A stretch of DNA of 64,000 nt from Candidatus Acidianus copahuensis. GTDB taxonomy: Archaea; Thermoproteota; Thermoprotei_A; Sulfolobales; Sulfolobaceae. A program made the position numbers and the translations under genes. The stretch spans positions 62,001 to 126,000 of the forward strand of contig NZ_JFZT01000015.1 in the NCBI RefSeq assembly GCF_000632495.1, given 5' to 3'. Under the pieces are notes generated by a model. It had not been told where the DNA came from and searched no databases. It saw nothing but the letters and a program-made list of their open reading frames with translations. Shown in pieces: positions 53,931-63,363 of the stretch; the first letter of the stretch is position 1; the number at the start of each line of letters is the position of its first letter.

Positions 53931-55070
53931 ATGTGGTTTATTTATGGTCCACCTACTGACACTCCTTTTGGTAGGGAGGATGATATAAGGAAAGTTACAT
54001 TATATATGAGGAGAGGACAGCCATTAAGTCTAATAGGCCCTAGGAGGATAGGGAAGACTTCAATATTGCTTGCTTCTATAAAGCAACTTAACTATCCTTC
54101 AGTTATCGTTAACGCTGAGGAGTTTGTTGAAAACGAAAAAGGGTTCGACTTACACTCCTTTGTCTCGTATACGCTTGAAAGTGTAATGGCAGAGGCTTAT
54201 GAGAGGGCTGGGAAGGGACATAGGTTAAAGGAGATAGTAAAGAAGTCTATGAGATCCCTTAGGGAGATGTTAGGTGCTATAAAGGTTAGCTTTTCCATCC
54301 CAGAAATTAACAGCAGGATAGAACTATTTCTTGACAAGGCTGAAAAAGGTAGTAAAATTGGTGAAGAATTCTCGGAAGTCTTAGATATACCAGAGATATT
54401 ATGTGAAGAGTTAGGTTTTGAGAGGTTTATAGTTATAATAGATGAGTTTCAGTATCTGAGGCTAGCTAAGCAATCGATGCCGGAGTTATTTCACAAAATG
54501 AGGTCGAGGTGGCAGTTTCATAAAAGAGTATCATACGTCATATCTGGTTCAGCAGTAGGTATGTTAGAGGAAATTATGAGCTCAAAAAATGAACCCTTTT
54601 ACCAGTTTTTCCTAATAGAGAGGGTTTACCCTTTTACCAGGGATGTTTCCATAGAATTCTTGAGGAAGGGATTTGAAGTTGAAAGAGTGAAGTATGATCT
54701 TAAAAATATAGATAAGATTGTGGACTACGTTGATGGTTTTCCTGCATGGTTAAACCTAATTGGAATAAAGGTAGTTATGAGAGGGAGTACGGAAAACATA
54801 GAATCATTCCTTATAACGTTACTTGAAGATGATAACGTTAGGATAGCTATTGATAGAGATTTAGGAAAACTAAAACCTTCAGCTAAGAGCGTGTTAAAGA
54901 AGATTGCTCAACTAGGAGGTTCTGCCAAGGTTAAGGACGTGGTTGAGGATAAGAGGTGGAAAGCGAATGAAGCATTAGAACAACTGAGAAGATATGGATA
55001 TATTGAAAGAAAGGAAAAGGGAGTTTACTCAATTTTAGACCCTATGGTTGTCCATTACCTTTCACATTAA
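53931..55070 (+). CDS. Archaeal AAA ATPase (STAND-like), intact copy
   Basis: 379 residues. GREDDIRKVTLYMRRGQPLS then Walker A LIGPRRIGKTS (about 35-45), Walker B RFIVIIDEFQYL, sensor VISGSAVGMLEEIM, then a C-terminal winged-helix part (KRWKANEALEQLRRYGYIER). This archaeal family is plentiful in Sulfolobales and linked to mobile or defence-like islands; no function is established. A decayed partial copy lies at 59768-60105. Two GGTACCTCTA repeats lie just upstream (about 53901 and 53918). Confidence 0.85.
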   Translation: MWFIYGPPTDTPFGREDDIRKVTLYMRRGQPLSLIGPRRIGKTSILLASIKQLNYPSVIVNAEEFVENEKGFDLHSFVSYTLESVMAEAYERAGKGHRLKEIVKKSMRSLREMLGAIKVSFSIPEINSRIELFLDKAEKGSKIGEEFSEVLDIPEILCEELGFERFIVIIDEFQYLRLAKQSMPELFHKMRSRWQFHKRVSYVISGSAVGMLEEIMSSKNEPFYQFFLIERVYPFTRDVSIEFLRKGFEVERVKYDLKNIDKIVDYVDGFPAWLNLIGIKVVMRGSTENIESFLITLLEDDNVRIAIDRDLGKLKPSAKSVLKKIAQLGGSAKVKDVVEDKRWKANEALEQLRRYGYIERKEKGVYSILDPMVVHYLSH

Positions 55071-55297
55071 AGATGAACTATTCTTTCTTCTTCGTTAATT
55101 ATGTGATCCAACTCTACTTTTAACATCTAATTGATGCTTTATCACCTTATCCCTCCTTTTCGTAAAGTGATCATAAAGTTTATAGTGTAAGATTTAGACA
55201 TCAGAATTTTTTATTTCGTCAATACTCTTCACTTCAATAATTCATTAATCACATAGAATTATACAAACTATAAACTTCTAAATATAGTATATAAGTC

Positions 55298-56078
55298 ATG
55301 ATTTTTAAGTATATTTACCACTTATCTACGATAGTTTATGCGTTTAATGGTACAAAAAGAGATGTAAATGTTCCAGGAATGATACCATGGGAAATAATAG
55401 TAGCACTTCATACTAGCGTTTTTAATTACTTTATACATAGGTAAAAAGACTGGAGGACTTAAAGCGTTTTCTACCCTTGATCTAGTATATATAGGTATTG
55501 GGGCAGCATTCAGTGTAGTCGGGGAATATTATGTGGGGAGTTTTATCGGAAAATTTCTTCCAAGTAGTCCCTTTATAGGTATTGGCTTCTGGGGAAGACT
55601 AGTAATAGTCTTTATTATTGCTGCGATAATTAGGAAAGTTGGTGTAGGTATGTTAACATTATTTATTTTCGACGTATTAGCAGACACATTTCATTACGGT
55701 TTTGGAGGACAGCCACTATACTTCATATATGAATCTTTAACTTATGGGCTTTTCATTGATATAATGATAGCAATAACTGGTGGTAAATTATTTGGCATAG
55801 GAAGGAAAGTACAAAATAATACTACTAATAGTACATCAGGCCAACTTAAAACTATGAATTATGTCTTTGCTATAGTAGAGGGAGGAATAATAGGTGCTCT
55901 ATGGGCTATACCAGACCCTATACTTTATGGCGCGTTCCTTCGTCCATTCATTTATGGGGCTTATGTTGACTGGGGTAGGGTAACTTTTGATTTAATAGCA
56001 TTCCTACCGGGTGACATAATAGTTGGTGCTATTGCAGCACTACTAAGTCTTAGGATAGTTAAAGCAGTCTTAGGATAG
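55298..56078 (+). pseudogene. Frameshifted polytopic membrane-protein gene (ECF S-component-like)
   Basis: The upstream frame (ATG 55298 or 55358) reads MIPWEIIVALHTS and stops at 55443, while the frame that overlaps at 55404 carries on LAFLITLYIGKKTGGLKAFS and then a six-helix membrane protein up to 56078 (GKFLPSSPFIGIGFWGRLVI, FHYGFGGQPLYFIYESLTYG). A one-base change near 55405 would restore one protein of about 230 residues. A TATA-like TATAGTATATAAG lies before 55298. The C-terminus is altered by a 20-bp tandem repeat. Vitamin-uptake S-components look like this, but the assignment is weak. Confidence 0.6.
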
Positions 56079-56084
56079 TTAAAG
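56045..56084 (+). repeat. 20-bp perfect tandem duplication at a gene end
   Basis: AGTCTTAGGATAGTTAAAGC occurs twice in a row (56045-56064, 56065-56084). The first copy codes SLRIVKA; the second supplies the stop. It is a recent slippage or repair event that changed the last residues of the membrane protein. Confidence 0.85.
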
Positions 56085-56244
56085 CTATAGGACAGTAGGA
56101 GATGAGATTAACTAAGGATCGAGAAAACGGCTTCTATTTTTTAGAATAACAAGAGATTTGAAATCGTTTTAGGATTTTTTACGATGAATTTAACACTTTA
56201 GAACTCTGGTCTTGTAATAACGTCTAGCTACAAGTTTAAAAACT

Positions 56245-56629
56245 CTACCTTAAACTTTCCTTTATTTTTTGTCTTACAGTAGTTAATATCCTTGGCTTAA
56301 GGGCTACTAAAAACCCTAGCACTCCACCTAAACCGTGCTCAAAGATTATATGAATTAGAAGACCTCCAGTGAATGGAAGACCCGGAAGAACTGCAGGAGC
56401 CAGTATACCAGACGCTGAAGCTTATGGTAAAACCTTGAATGAATATGAATAGTATAGCGAAGAAGGCTGAAACACCACTTACCGTGCGTAGGAGGTAAGA
56501 CGCTAAACCCTTGTTTATAAGTAATTGAGGTTTTAGGGCAAACGTAATGAATATGAAACCTAATGCTCCAAAGGAGGTTATAGGGAATAATGGAGAAAGC
56601 CCTAGGAACTTGCTATGGACGTGTAACAT
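56245..56629 (-). pseudogene. Frameshifted four-helix membrane-protein gene, unknown
   Basis: The frame from ATG 56629 gives MLHVHSKFLGLSPLFPITSF and two membrane helices up to GFTIS. After a one-base change near 56427 another frame continues ASGILAPAVLPGLPFTGGLL, IHIIFEHGLGGVLGFLVALK, and stops at 56245. Together they give about 128 residues with four helices. No family is recognised. It may be a real loss or a sequencing slip. Confidence 0.6.
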
Positions 56630-56790
56630 GATGTTAAAGTGGAATAGATAAGATAGATAAAAGTGTACAATAACAATAACCCTCTACGATGAATAAAGCC
56701 CTCAACACCTTAATATTACTCATAGTAAATATTTACTATAATAAATATTTAAATCTTTCATTTCATGTATTGTCACTCTACATTATAGTG

Positions 56791-57105
56791 TCACCTTATC
56801 ATGATTAACTAACTAGTCGAGACGTAATTAGCGCGACCTATTAAGATTCTATTAACAACTAATAAAGCTAGGACTTAAGGGAATGAACATCCTCCTTTCA
56901 AGAACATTGATCTTTCTTCTAGGCTAACATACTATTTAGATATATTCAAGCCGAGAATTGAAAATACAGTTAAACTCTAAAGAAGACTAAGTATGAAGTT
57001 ACTACTGTTAAAGTAACGAATAGTAAGTCTCTTTTCATACCACCCCTTCCTAGACTCCTTATCTCCTTTGATGACTTTAACTTCTCTCCAGGCTTAAAGA
57101 ACCTT
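56791..57105 (-). repeat. Copy B of the inverted duplication (other copy at 39052-39370)
   Basis: The reverse complement runs from AAGGTTCTTTAAGC through the end of the membrane-protein gene to GCGCTAATTACGTC and GATAAGGTGACA, matching copy A in order along its whole length. The two copies point in opposite directions, 17.4 kb apart, so recombination between them would invert the 39-57 kb segment. Confidence 0.8.
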
Positions 57106-57683
57106 ACTGAGGGCTCTATTAACGCTAACAGCATCAGAAAGACATTAAGGTAGAGGCTCAAAGTTATGAGTAGAAAAAGCGATATAGACCACGACACCAT
57201 CAATACTTTTCTATCCAATTTCCTATAAGGTATCTTATATTCTACATAGAGAGCTTGTGTAAAAGTGTAAAGAGTCCAAAAGGAAGGTATGATAAGGTAA
57301 AAGGGGTTATTTAGAAATAAAGTTAGTATAAAGGAAAGTGCGGAAATAAAGGCTGTCCCTACTACGTTACCCCACATACTTTTCCTCTCGTGAAAGAAGT
57401 AAAGAGATAGTAAAAGTAAGGTTATGGGGATTAGCACAGTAAAGCTCCTTACCTCATAGATAATCAAAATGTATGGAATTGCTGATAAAACTCCTAAGAG
57501 TATATCTAGGTATGATAACTTAAAAACCTCAACTTTAGGGTTCAATTTATCCAACACTACAATACTGTAAAGCAGTATGGGCACTAGAATTAATGCTCTA
57601 ATCAAGTCAGACTTTGGGAACAGCGAGATGACATAAGTATAAGTCAACAACCCAAATAGGCCATGGTTCCTAAGTTTTATCAT
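56970..57683 (-). CDS. Polytopic membrane protein (YwiC-like)
   Basis: About 237 residues from ATG 57683 (MIKLRNHGLFGLLTYTYVIS); the longest frame from 57782 adds 33 residues that lack family features. Some seven membrane helices. The opening RNHGLFG resembles the P.EHG.W motif of YwiC-like membrane proteins, a family without a known function. The last 40 codons are those duplicated at 39052-39370. Confidence 0.6.
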   Translation of the reverse strand: MIKLRNHGLFGLLTYTYVISLFPKSDLIRALILVPILLYSIVVLDKLNPKVEVFKLSYLDILLGVLSAIPYILIIYEVRSFTVLIPITLLLLSLYFFHERKSMWGNVVGTAFISALSFILTLFLNNPFYLIIPSFWTLYTFTQALYVEYKIPYRKLDRKVLMVSWSISLFLLITLSLYLNVFLMLLALIEPSVRFFKPGEKLKSSKEIRSLGRGGMKRDLLFVTLTVVTSYLVFFRV

Positions 57684-58025
57684 CGCATTAAGCATATTTT
57701 GTACAGTTAAAAGAGATATACCTAAAGGATTAGGTGAAATAGACCCGGAAAACCGTAGGATACATCCGGAGTCTAATTCCATCAGGACAAGCCCTTCTCT
57801 TTGGTATTTCCCTAAGATATCATCATTTTCAATTTTTCAGTCTTAACACGGGGCTTCACCTTATTTATCACTCTGCATCACATTACTAGTTACATTTCAT
57901 TAGAACGTCTAATCATCCGCGAAACGGGAGCTTCCTAATATGCCTCTCCCCCACCAATTCGAGCTTAATTACTCTAGATACCAAGATCTAGGTTAGACTA
58001 CTGAGAAGGCTAGCGATAAAACAAA

Positions 58026-58373
58026 CTACTCTTTCTCTAAAAGTTTTTCCAAGTATTCTTTTAACGCTACAGCATTGTTATAAGGGGACTTAGACGCGTA
58101 AAGTAAGGTGACGTTAACCTCCTTTTTTAATAACTCCAAGAGAGATCTCACTTTAGGGTTCTTATTCAATTCCTCAAAGTACCTCTTCTTGAACTCCTCC
58201 CACTTTGTGGGATCATGGTTGAACCACTCCCTAAGTTCATCACTAGGTGCTATGTCCTTTAACCATAAATCAACAGCGCTCTTCTTTACGTTTCTAGGCC
58301 ATAATCTGTCAACTAGAACTCTTACCCCATCATCTTTTTCCATAGGGTCATAAACTCTCTTAATCTTTATCAT
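58026..58373 (-). CDS. DUF488-family protein
   Basis: About 115 residues from ATG 58373 (MIKIKRVYDP); a longer start at 58400 is less likely. The family signature is clear: GVRVLVDRLWPRNVKK, WLKDIAPSDELREWFNHDP, WEEFKKRYFEEL, VTLLYASKSPYNNA. DUF488 proteins are small and widespread, with no firm function. It is divergent from the HTH_10 regulator at 58465, 91 bp apart. Confidence 0.88.
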   Translation of the reverse strand: MIKIKRVYDPMEKDDGVRVLVDRLWPRNVKKSAVDLWLKDIAPSDELREWFNHDPTKWEEFKKRYFEELNKNPKVRSLLELLKKEVNVTLLYASKSPYNNAVALKEYLEKLLEKE

Positions 58374-58464
58374 GTTATTAAGTGTGTAGTCATAACACAT
58401 AATAAAAACTATACCTAAACTTTTAGTATATCGACTTTAAAAACAAATACTTAATGGGAATTTT

Positions 58465-59082
58465 ATGAAAAGGGGTCCTATCGAGGCTACAGTTGTTATA
58501 GAGAACCACCCATGTCAAGTAATAGGGCTGATTTCAGAACTTGACCTAAAGGCTAGTGTGGAAAACGTTAAGTTAGGCGATAATACCACCGACCACATCA
58601 TGACTTTTGAAAGGAAAATAGACGATGAAATAGTTAGTGAAATAAAAAAGAGGTCTATTAAGTCCTTACGGTTAAGCGATTTTAAGGTATGGGTGAGAAC
58701 TAACGGGTGTGGTGTATGTAGACTACTTTACTCCTCAGAAATAGTTGTGGAGAAGGTCAAGGTTATTGGTCCCAAGACAGTACTTTACACTCTCCTAGTC
58801 TTAAACAATACTGCCTTAAAGGATTTCATAAGAAAAGTAAGTGAGGGTGGTAGTAAGGTTACAGTGCTCAATACAACAGTGGTCTCTGACAATGAGTTGA
58901 CTGAGAGACAGAAAGAGATACTAAAGTTAGCCTATAAGTTAGGTTATTTTGATGAAGATAGGAAAATCAGCCTTTCTGAACTCGCGGGAAAACTGGGAAT
59001 TAGCGCTCCTACACTAGAAGAGATATTGAGGAAGGCCCTTAGAAAGGCAGTAAAATATTACTTGGATAAAAAGGTTGAATGA
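58465..59082 (+). CDS. HTH_10 (bacterio-opsin-activator type) transcriptional regulator
   Basis: 205 residues. The C-terminal HTH_10 domain reads LTERQKEILKLAYKLGYFDE, DRKISLSELAGKLGISAPTL with a basic helix. The N-terminal part has Cys residues (ENHPCQVIG, NGCGVCRLLY) that could bind a metal or sense redox state. It is divergent from the DUF488 gene and may control it. Confidence 0.83.
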   Translation: MKRGPIEATVVIENHPCQVIGLISELDLKASVENVKLGDNTTDHIMTFERKIDDEIVSEIKKRSIKSLRLSDFKVWVRTNGCGVCRLLYSSEIVVEKVKVIGPKTVLYTLLVLNNTALKDFIRKVSEGGSKVTVLNTTVVSDNELTERQKEILKLAYKLGYFDEDRKISLSELAGKLGISAPTLEEILRKALRKAVKYYLDKKVE

Positions 59083-59261
59083 CATCTCTTTCAAATTAGA
59101 GTATTTCACTGGATCTCACGGAAGCAGGAAGTTACTTGTTAATCACTTTATTGATAAGCAAAAAAGATTATAAACGGGATAACATGAATGCATTTTGTTT
59201 ACTGAGTTTAACCTAATATCTTAGGCATAGTATTTTTAATTAAGCGTTCTAACCATAACTT

Positions 59262-59513
59262 ATGGTAAAAAGAGTTCTCTTAAAATGTAAAGTGTGTGGA
59301 GAGGTGTTCGGAACTAATTCATTATATTACCAACACGTGGCTATTCAGCACTCGGATTTAAAACCTGTTGTAACATCAGAAGGCATGTATCAATGTCCTG
59401 TGTGTCACGAGACGAGAAAATCGTTAGCACGACTATATCAACACATTGGTTTGCATCACGTGAAGGCTAACTCATTAAGAGTTGAAGAAGGAGTTGGACT
59501 TTGCGGACCATAA
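59262..59513 (+). CDS. Small protein with two C2H2 zinc fingers
   Basis: 83 residues: first finger LKCKVCGEVFGTNSLYYQHV then AIQH, second YQCPVCHETRKSLARLYQHI then GLHH. Both have Cys-x2-Cys-x12-His-x4-His spacing. Archaeal C2H2 proteins of this size bind nucleic acid and are common near mobile elements and in crenarchaeal viruses. The frame at 59482-59733 is a shadow. Confidence 0.7.
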   Translation: MVKRVLLKCKVCGEVFGTNSLYYQHVAIQHSDLKPVVTSEGMYQCPVCHETRKSLARLYQHIGLHHVKANSLRVEEGVGLCGP

Positions 59514-59767
59514 GTCCGTAAAACCCTTGGATTTCACCACGTTATCATCACTCTCCCCCATTAATCAGATAACCCTAAGAGATAAGACCCAAAGATTACG
59601 GGAAACCCACACATCTTCCATTCTTTTTATCCCTTCTTTGTGTCTATACACCCTCATGCGGGACAACTTAATACTGTTTTTAGAGCATATAAGTACTCTG
59701 GAGAAAAATATAAAATGCATAAAAATACAATAATTTAAGCTAAACTGATGACTATAACAGTCCCCTA

Positions 59768-60105
59768 AGAGAGCCTTATATGTAGTGTCTGGTTCAGTTA
59801 TAGGTATGTTAGAAGAAATTATGATCTCAAGAAATGAATCCTTCTATTAGTTTTTCTTAATAGAGAATAAACTATTTTCCAAAAGACGTTTCTGTAGAGT
59901 TCTTAAGGAGAGAGTTTGAGGCTGAGGGAGTGAAATATGATATTGAAGAGATAAGAATGTCGGCTATGTTAATGGTTTCCTAGCATGGTTAGTGGGTATA
60001 AAGTTAGTTATGAGAAGGAGTACTGAAAGCATAGAACTTTTCCTTAAAACTTGGTGACAAAAACTTAAAGGTAGCCATTGAAGGGGGTTAGGGAAATTAA
60101 AAACT
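59768..60105 (+). pseudogene. Decayed partial copy of the AAA ATPase at 53931
   Basis: The pieces line up with residues about 198-315 of the intact protein: YVVSGSVIGMLEEIMISRNE, FLIE, YVNGFLAWLVGIKLVMRRST, ESIELFLK. There are in-frame stops and several frameshifts. It has no P-loop region. It shows that this family once had another copy here. 60106-60403 shows no gene. Confidence 0.8.
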
Positions 60106-60403
60106 CTTAGCCAGAAACGCGCATTATGTTTAGACATTTGTCCAAACTAGAGTCTTTACACTTATGTTAATTTTTAGCAACGTTGTACTTATTTTTTCCA
60201 CTCATAAAGATAACTCATCTTCAGTAATGTTAGATAGAACGCTTATTCATATTTTACCATTATCGTATAATTAAATCATAGTATGAAGTTCTTTTTAATC
60301 TAAATCTAATTGGAACCTTTTTCTAAAAAAGATAGTTAATTAATGATTTAATTTACCATAATACATACCGGAAGCCTTTTTAAATAATTTGTACATTATA
60401 AAC

Positions 60404-61090
60404 ATGAAACTTATGCCTGAGTATCTTTACGCTAATTTGGCTTTACGGCACAGTGGATGTTGGACTGAGTTTACCGTTTATGACTACTACGACACATTAG
60501 TTAGCGTTGAATATTCTACATTTAATATCCTTAAAGCTAACAGAATTTCAATTGTGCGTAGAAGTAAATATGAGAGTAAGAGTAAGTTAAAACAAGTCTT
60601 AGACCACGACAGTAGTATTATGGATTACGATTTCTCTAACCTAATATCTACCAATAAATATACTGTATATTCAATTTTTATGTTACAAGACGTTAACAGT
60701 ACTGTTATCGGAAAATTAAAATCTAGAGGGATTATTGTACTTAATGCAACTGTTAGGAATGGAATAGAATATTATGATATCATAAGTAATGATAACATCA
60801 AGATTGTGGTAGATGATTTACTTAAGATTGACGATAGAATTAAGATTGTTAATCTTTATTTCTCTAATTTAGACGAGAAAAATTTGTTTAAGGCAATATC
60901 TAGAAATATAGGTAACGTTATGTTTACTGAAAAGGAACAAATGCTTATAAAGAAAGCAGAGGAGCTAGGTTATTTCGACTCACCAAGGAAGAAAAATTTG
61001 GATGAGTTCGCTAGAGAATTAGGAGTAAGTAAGATGAATATATCTTTAAGATTAAGAAATGTACTTAAAAAAATACATAATTTAATATAA
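60404..61090 (+). CDS. HTH_10 (bacterio-opsin-activator type) transcriptional regulator
   Basis: 228 residues from ATG 60404 (MKLMPEYLYANLAL), chosen over the TTG at 60389 because a TATA-like TTTTTAAATAAT lies about 27 nt upstream. The N-terminal part ALRHSGCWTEFTVYDYYDTL is like that of the regulators at 13636 and 18496. HTH_10 at the end: FTEKEQMLIKKAEELGYFDS, PRKKNLDEFARELGVSKMNI. It ends 14 bp before the convergent MFS gene and is a candidate to bind the palindromes at 62526-62596. Confidence 0.85.
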   Translation: MKLMPEYLYANLALRHSGCWTEFTVYDYYDTLVSVEYSTFNILKANRISIVRRSKYESKSKLKQVLDHDSSIMDYDFSNLISTNKYTVYSIFMLQDVNSTVIGKLKSRGIIVLNATVRNGIEYYDIISNDNIKIVVDDLLKIDDRIKIVNLYFSNLDEKNLFKAISRNIGNVMFTEKEQMLIKKAEELGYFDSPRKKNLDEFARELGVSKMNISLRLRNVLKKIHNLI

Positions 61091-61103
61091 AAAGATCTAT
61101 AAT

Positions 61104-62441
61104 TTAAAATACTATTTCTTCTAGTTCCGCATCAGGTTTAGTATATTTGGCGAATATGGTTAAGATAGCACCTAAATAGACAGGAATCGCAGCCAATAAT
61201 ATATATGTCAATGAGAATCCTAGAATTAGAATAGCTGGACCAAAAATTAAACTCCCTATAATCCAGGCAAAATCGTTTAACCCAACTTGCCACGAGTTGG
61301 CTGTTCCCCTAGCTCTTGTAGGGTAAGATTCAGCAATATAAACCCACCATGTTCCATTCCACGACAGTACAAGAGGGTAATATATAATAGTTGCTATTAT
61401 AGTTTCCAGAATTCCTTGAGAAAAGGCGAAAAACAATACAGCTGAACCGCCTAAAATTCCTATAATTATACTTCCCCATTTTCTTGATATTCTTTGACCT
61501 ATATGACCCATAATTCCGTAGCCAAAGAACGCTAATGCAGTAGCTATTAAAAGAGTCGGAAATACTATGGATACAGGAACATGCTTATATTCTATCAATA
61601 CGTCAGAAGTAAAAAAGAACAATGCGGGAGTAGCTAATTCATGAAATATCTCAGCAAACGTAGTTATTACAGTATGTTTTTTTACCTTGGGATCTGTAAA
61701 CATTTGGTTATAGGGAAACTTAGAGACTTGGTTTAGATCCACTTTATATTTCTTAGTAATTTCCTCAGATTCCTGTATTTTTCCTTCTTTCAATAATTTT
61801 CTTGCTAGTAAAGTATATTTTGCTCTCTCAGGTTTTTTAACCCAAAATCTCATAATTAATACAATTATTATTGGTATAATACCGACTAAAAACGCGTAGC
61901 GCCAAGCAACCAACGGATCTTTAATAACGCTAAATACTAGGGCAGAAACTCCTATTGCGACAAAATAACCTAATGGGAATCCTCCTTGAACCCACCCGTA
62001 TAAACTTCCTCTATATTTGGCCGGGAACTCCTCATTAGCTATTGTTATTCCGGTGGGAAATTCCACATAAGAAAAACCGTCTGATAAAACTCTTACTATT
62101 AAAAGCTGAATAAAATTAGTTACTAGGATAGTAAATCCAGTAAACAGTGCTGTAAAGAGTAAACTTATTTGCCATATAGTTTTTCTACCAAACGTATCTA
62201 ATATTGGCCCTACTAACCAAACTACTGCCGCAGCACCAGCGTAAATTGCTGAAGTTAAAATTGAAGCCTGAACTATTGTAATATGTAAATCTTGCATTAT
62301 AAATGGTAAATTAAACGAGTATAGATTCAAATCAAAAGATGCCATTGTCCAACCTGCTAATGCTACAGCAAATATAAACCACTGATAACGAGTAATTTTT
62401 GTTTTTTCTTTTCTATTTTTATTTGATTTATCTTCACTCAT
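61104..62441 (-). CDS. MFS transporter
   Basis: 445 residues, 12 membrane helices. SFDLNLYSFNLPFIMQDLHI in helix 1, GPILDTFGRKTIWQISLLF (loop 2-3), PTGITIANEEFPAKYRGSLY after helix 4, and YIAESYPTRARGTANSWQVG in the second half are typical of the metabolite:H+ symporter groups. A TATA-like CTTTTAAG lies 27 nt upstream, a leaderless start. It is divergent from the lactonase-like gene across a 166-bp palindrome-rich region, so both are probably co-regulated. It may bring in the substrate of the neighbouring hydrolase and ligase. Confidence 0.88.
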   Translation of the reverse strand: MSEDKSNKNRKEKTKITRYQWFIFAVALAGWTMASFDLNLYSFNLPFIMQDLHITIVQASILTSAIYAGAAAVVWLVGPILDTFGRKTIWQISLLFTALFTGFTILVTNFIQLLIVRVLSDGFSYVEFPTGITIANEEFPAKYRGSLYGWVQGGFPLGYFVAIGVSALVFSVIKDPLVAWRYAFLVGIIPIIIVLIMRFWVKKPERAKYTLLARKLLKEGKIQESEEITKKYKVDLNQVSKFPYNQMFTDPKVKKHTVITTFAEIFHELATPALFFFTSDVLIEYKHVPVSIVFPTLLIATALAFFGYGIMGHIGQRISRKWGSIIIGILGGSAVLFFAFSQGILETIIATIIYYPLVLSWNGTWWVYIAESYPTRARGTANSWQVGLNDFAWIIGSLIFGPAILILGFSLTYILLAAIPVYLGAILTIFAKYTKPDAELEEIVF

Positions 62442-62525
62442 TCCATTTTACATTAAAGACATATCTTAAAAGGATCCTAACTTTATTTTTAGATTTTAGG
62501 ATTGAAAATTAAGGACAGAACGATT

Positions 62526-62596
62526 AACATGTTCCATTTACATGTAAAACATGTATTTTAAAAGTTCAACATTTAAAGTTATTTAAACATGTTAAA
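62526..62596. promoter_or_regulatory. Array of four ACATGT palindromes between divergent genes
   Basis: AACATGTT (62526-62533), TTTACATGTAAA (62537-62548), AAACATGTAT (around 62547-62556) and TTTAAACATGTTAAA (62582-62596) all share the ACATGT core. The last overlaps the likely TATA box of the lactonase-like gene (ATG 62608). This looks like a binding region for a dimeric regulator controlling both directions. Confidence 0.65.
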
Positions 62597-62607
62597 AGTG
62601 GTTTAAA

Positions 62608-63363
62608 ATGGAGGATGGATTTTCTCTTCTAGACTACGGATATAACTTTCATCCTAAAAATATTTTAGTAGCTGGTAATGAGAACGAAATGATTAAAGTT
62701 CCTATAGTAGGTATTATTATAAAATATAGAGATCTGAAAATTTTATTTGATACTGGACCAGATGCAAGGAAAAAATATCCTATTATGAAAGATCTAAATA
62801 CTACGCAAAAGGAGGAAAATCTATTACCTAATCAGCTTAAATTGCTTAACCTAAACATTAAGGACATAGACCTTGCAATAATATCTCATTTGCATTATGA
62901 TCACGCTGGATTTTTAGGAGCATTAAAAGGTGTTCCGATCATCATCCAAAAAGATGAATTAAGGTACGCGTATTATCCTGACTGGTTCTATAAAGATGTT
63001 TATCATAGGGAGGATTTTGATTTCCCAGATTTAGACTACAACATGATAAGTGGGGACTACAAAATTACTGACGAAATTAGAATAATCTCATTACCTGGCC
63101 ATACTCCAGGAACACAAGGATTAGAGATAGATACCAACGAAAAAAGTGTAATTTTTGTTAGCGATGCGATATATACATTAGAAAACATATTTCCGACAAA
63201 GAAAAAACAAGGCTTCGACTGGAGTACAGCTCTTTGGGGTGAATCTGCAGATAAAGTAAAACTATTATCGATAATTAAGAAGGCTGAAGTATTTCCAGGT
63301 CATGACGTTCAGTTTTATTCCAAAAAAGAATATGCACCTTATGTATATAGAATTAATTGGTGA
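62608..63363 (+). CDS. Metallo-beta-lactamase-fold hydrolase, N-acyl-homoserine-lactonase-like
   Basis: 251 residues with the whole metal set: IISHLHYDHAGFLG (HxHxDH, about 95-107), SLPGHTPGTQG (His), VSDAIYT (Asp) and FPGHDVQFY (His). The start region KILFDTGPD and the spacing follow AHL-lactonase and lactonase-like family members. In an archaeon the substrate may be another lactone or ester. Its stop overlaps the start of the acyl-CoA ligase gene (GTGA), so the two are co-translated. Perhaps the lactone is opened and the acid then activated with CoA. Confidence 0.87.
   Translation: MEDGFSLLDYGYNFHPKNILVAGNENEMIKVPIVGIIIKYRDLKILFDTGPDARKKYPIMKDLNTTQKEENLLPNQLKLLNLNIKDIDLAIISHLHYDHAGFLGALKGVPIIIQKDELRYAYYPDWFYKDVYHREDFDFPDLDYNMISGDYKITDEIRIISLPGHTPGTQGLEIDTNEKSVIFVSDAIYTLENIFPTKKKQGFDWSTALWGESADKVKLLSIIKKAEVFPGHDVQFYSKKEYAPYVYRINW

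Noticed and set aside
59482..59733. 83-codon frame after the zinc-finger gene
   Set aside because: Overlaps the zinc-finger gene 3' end, no family match and no ribosome site.
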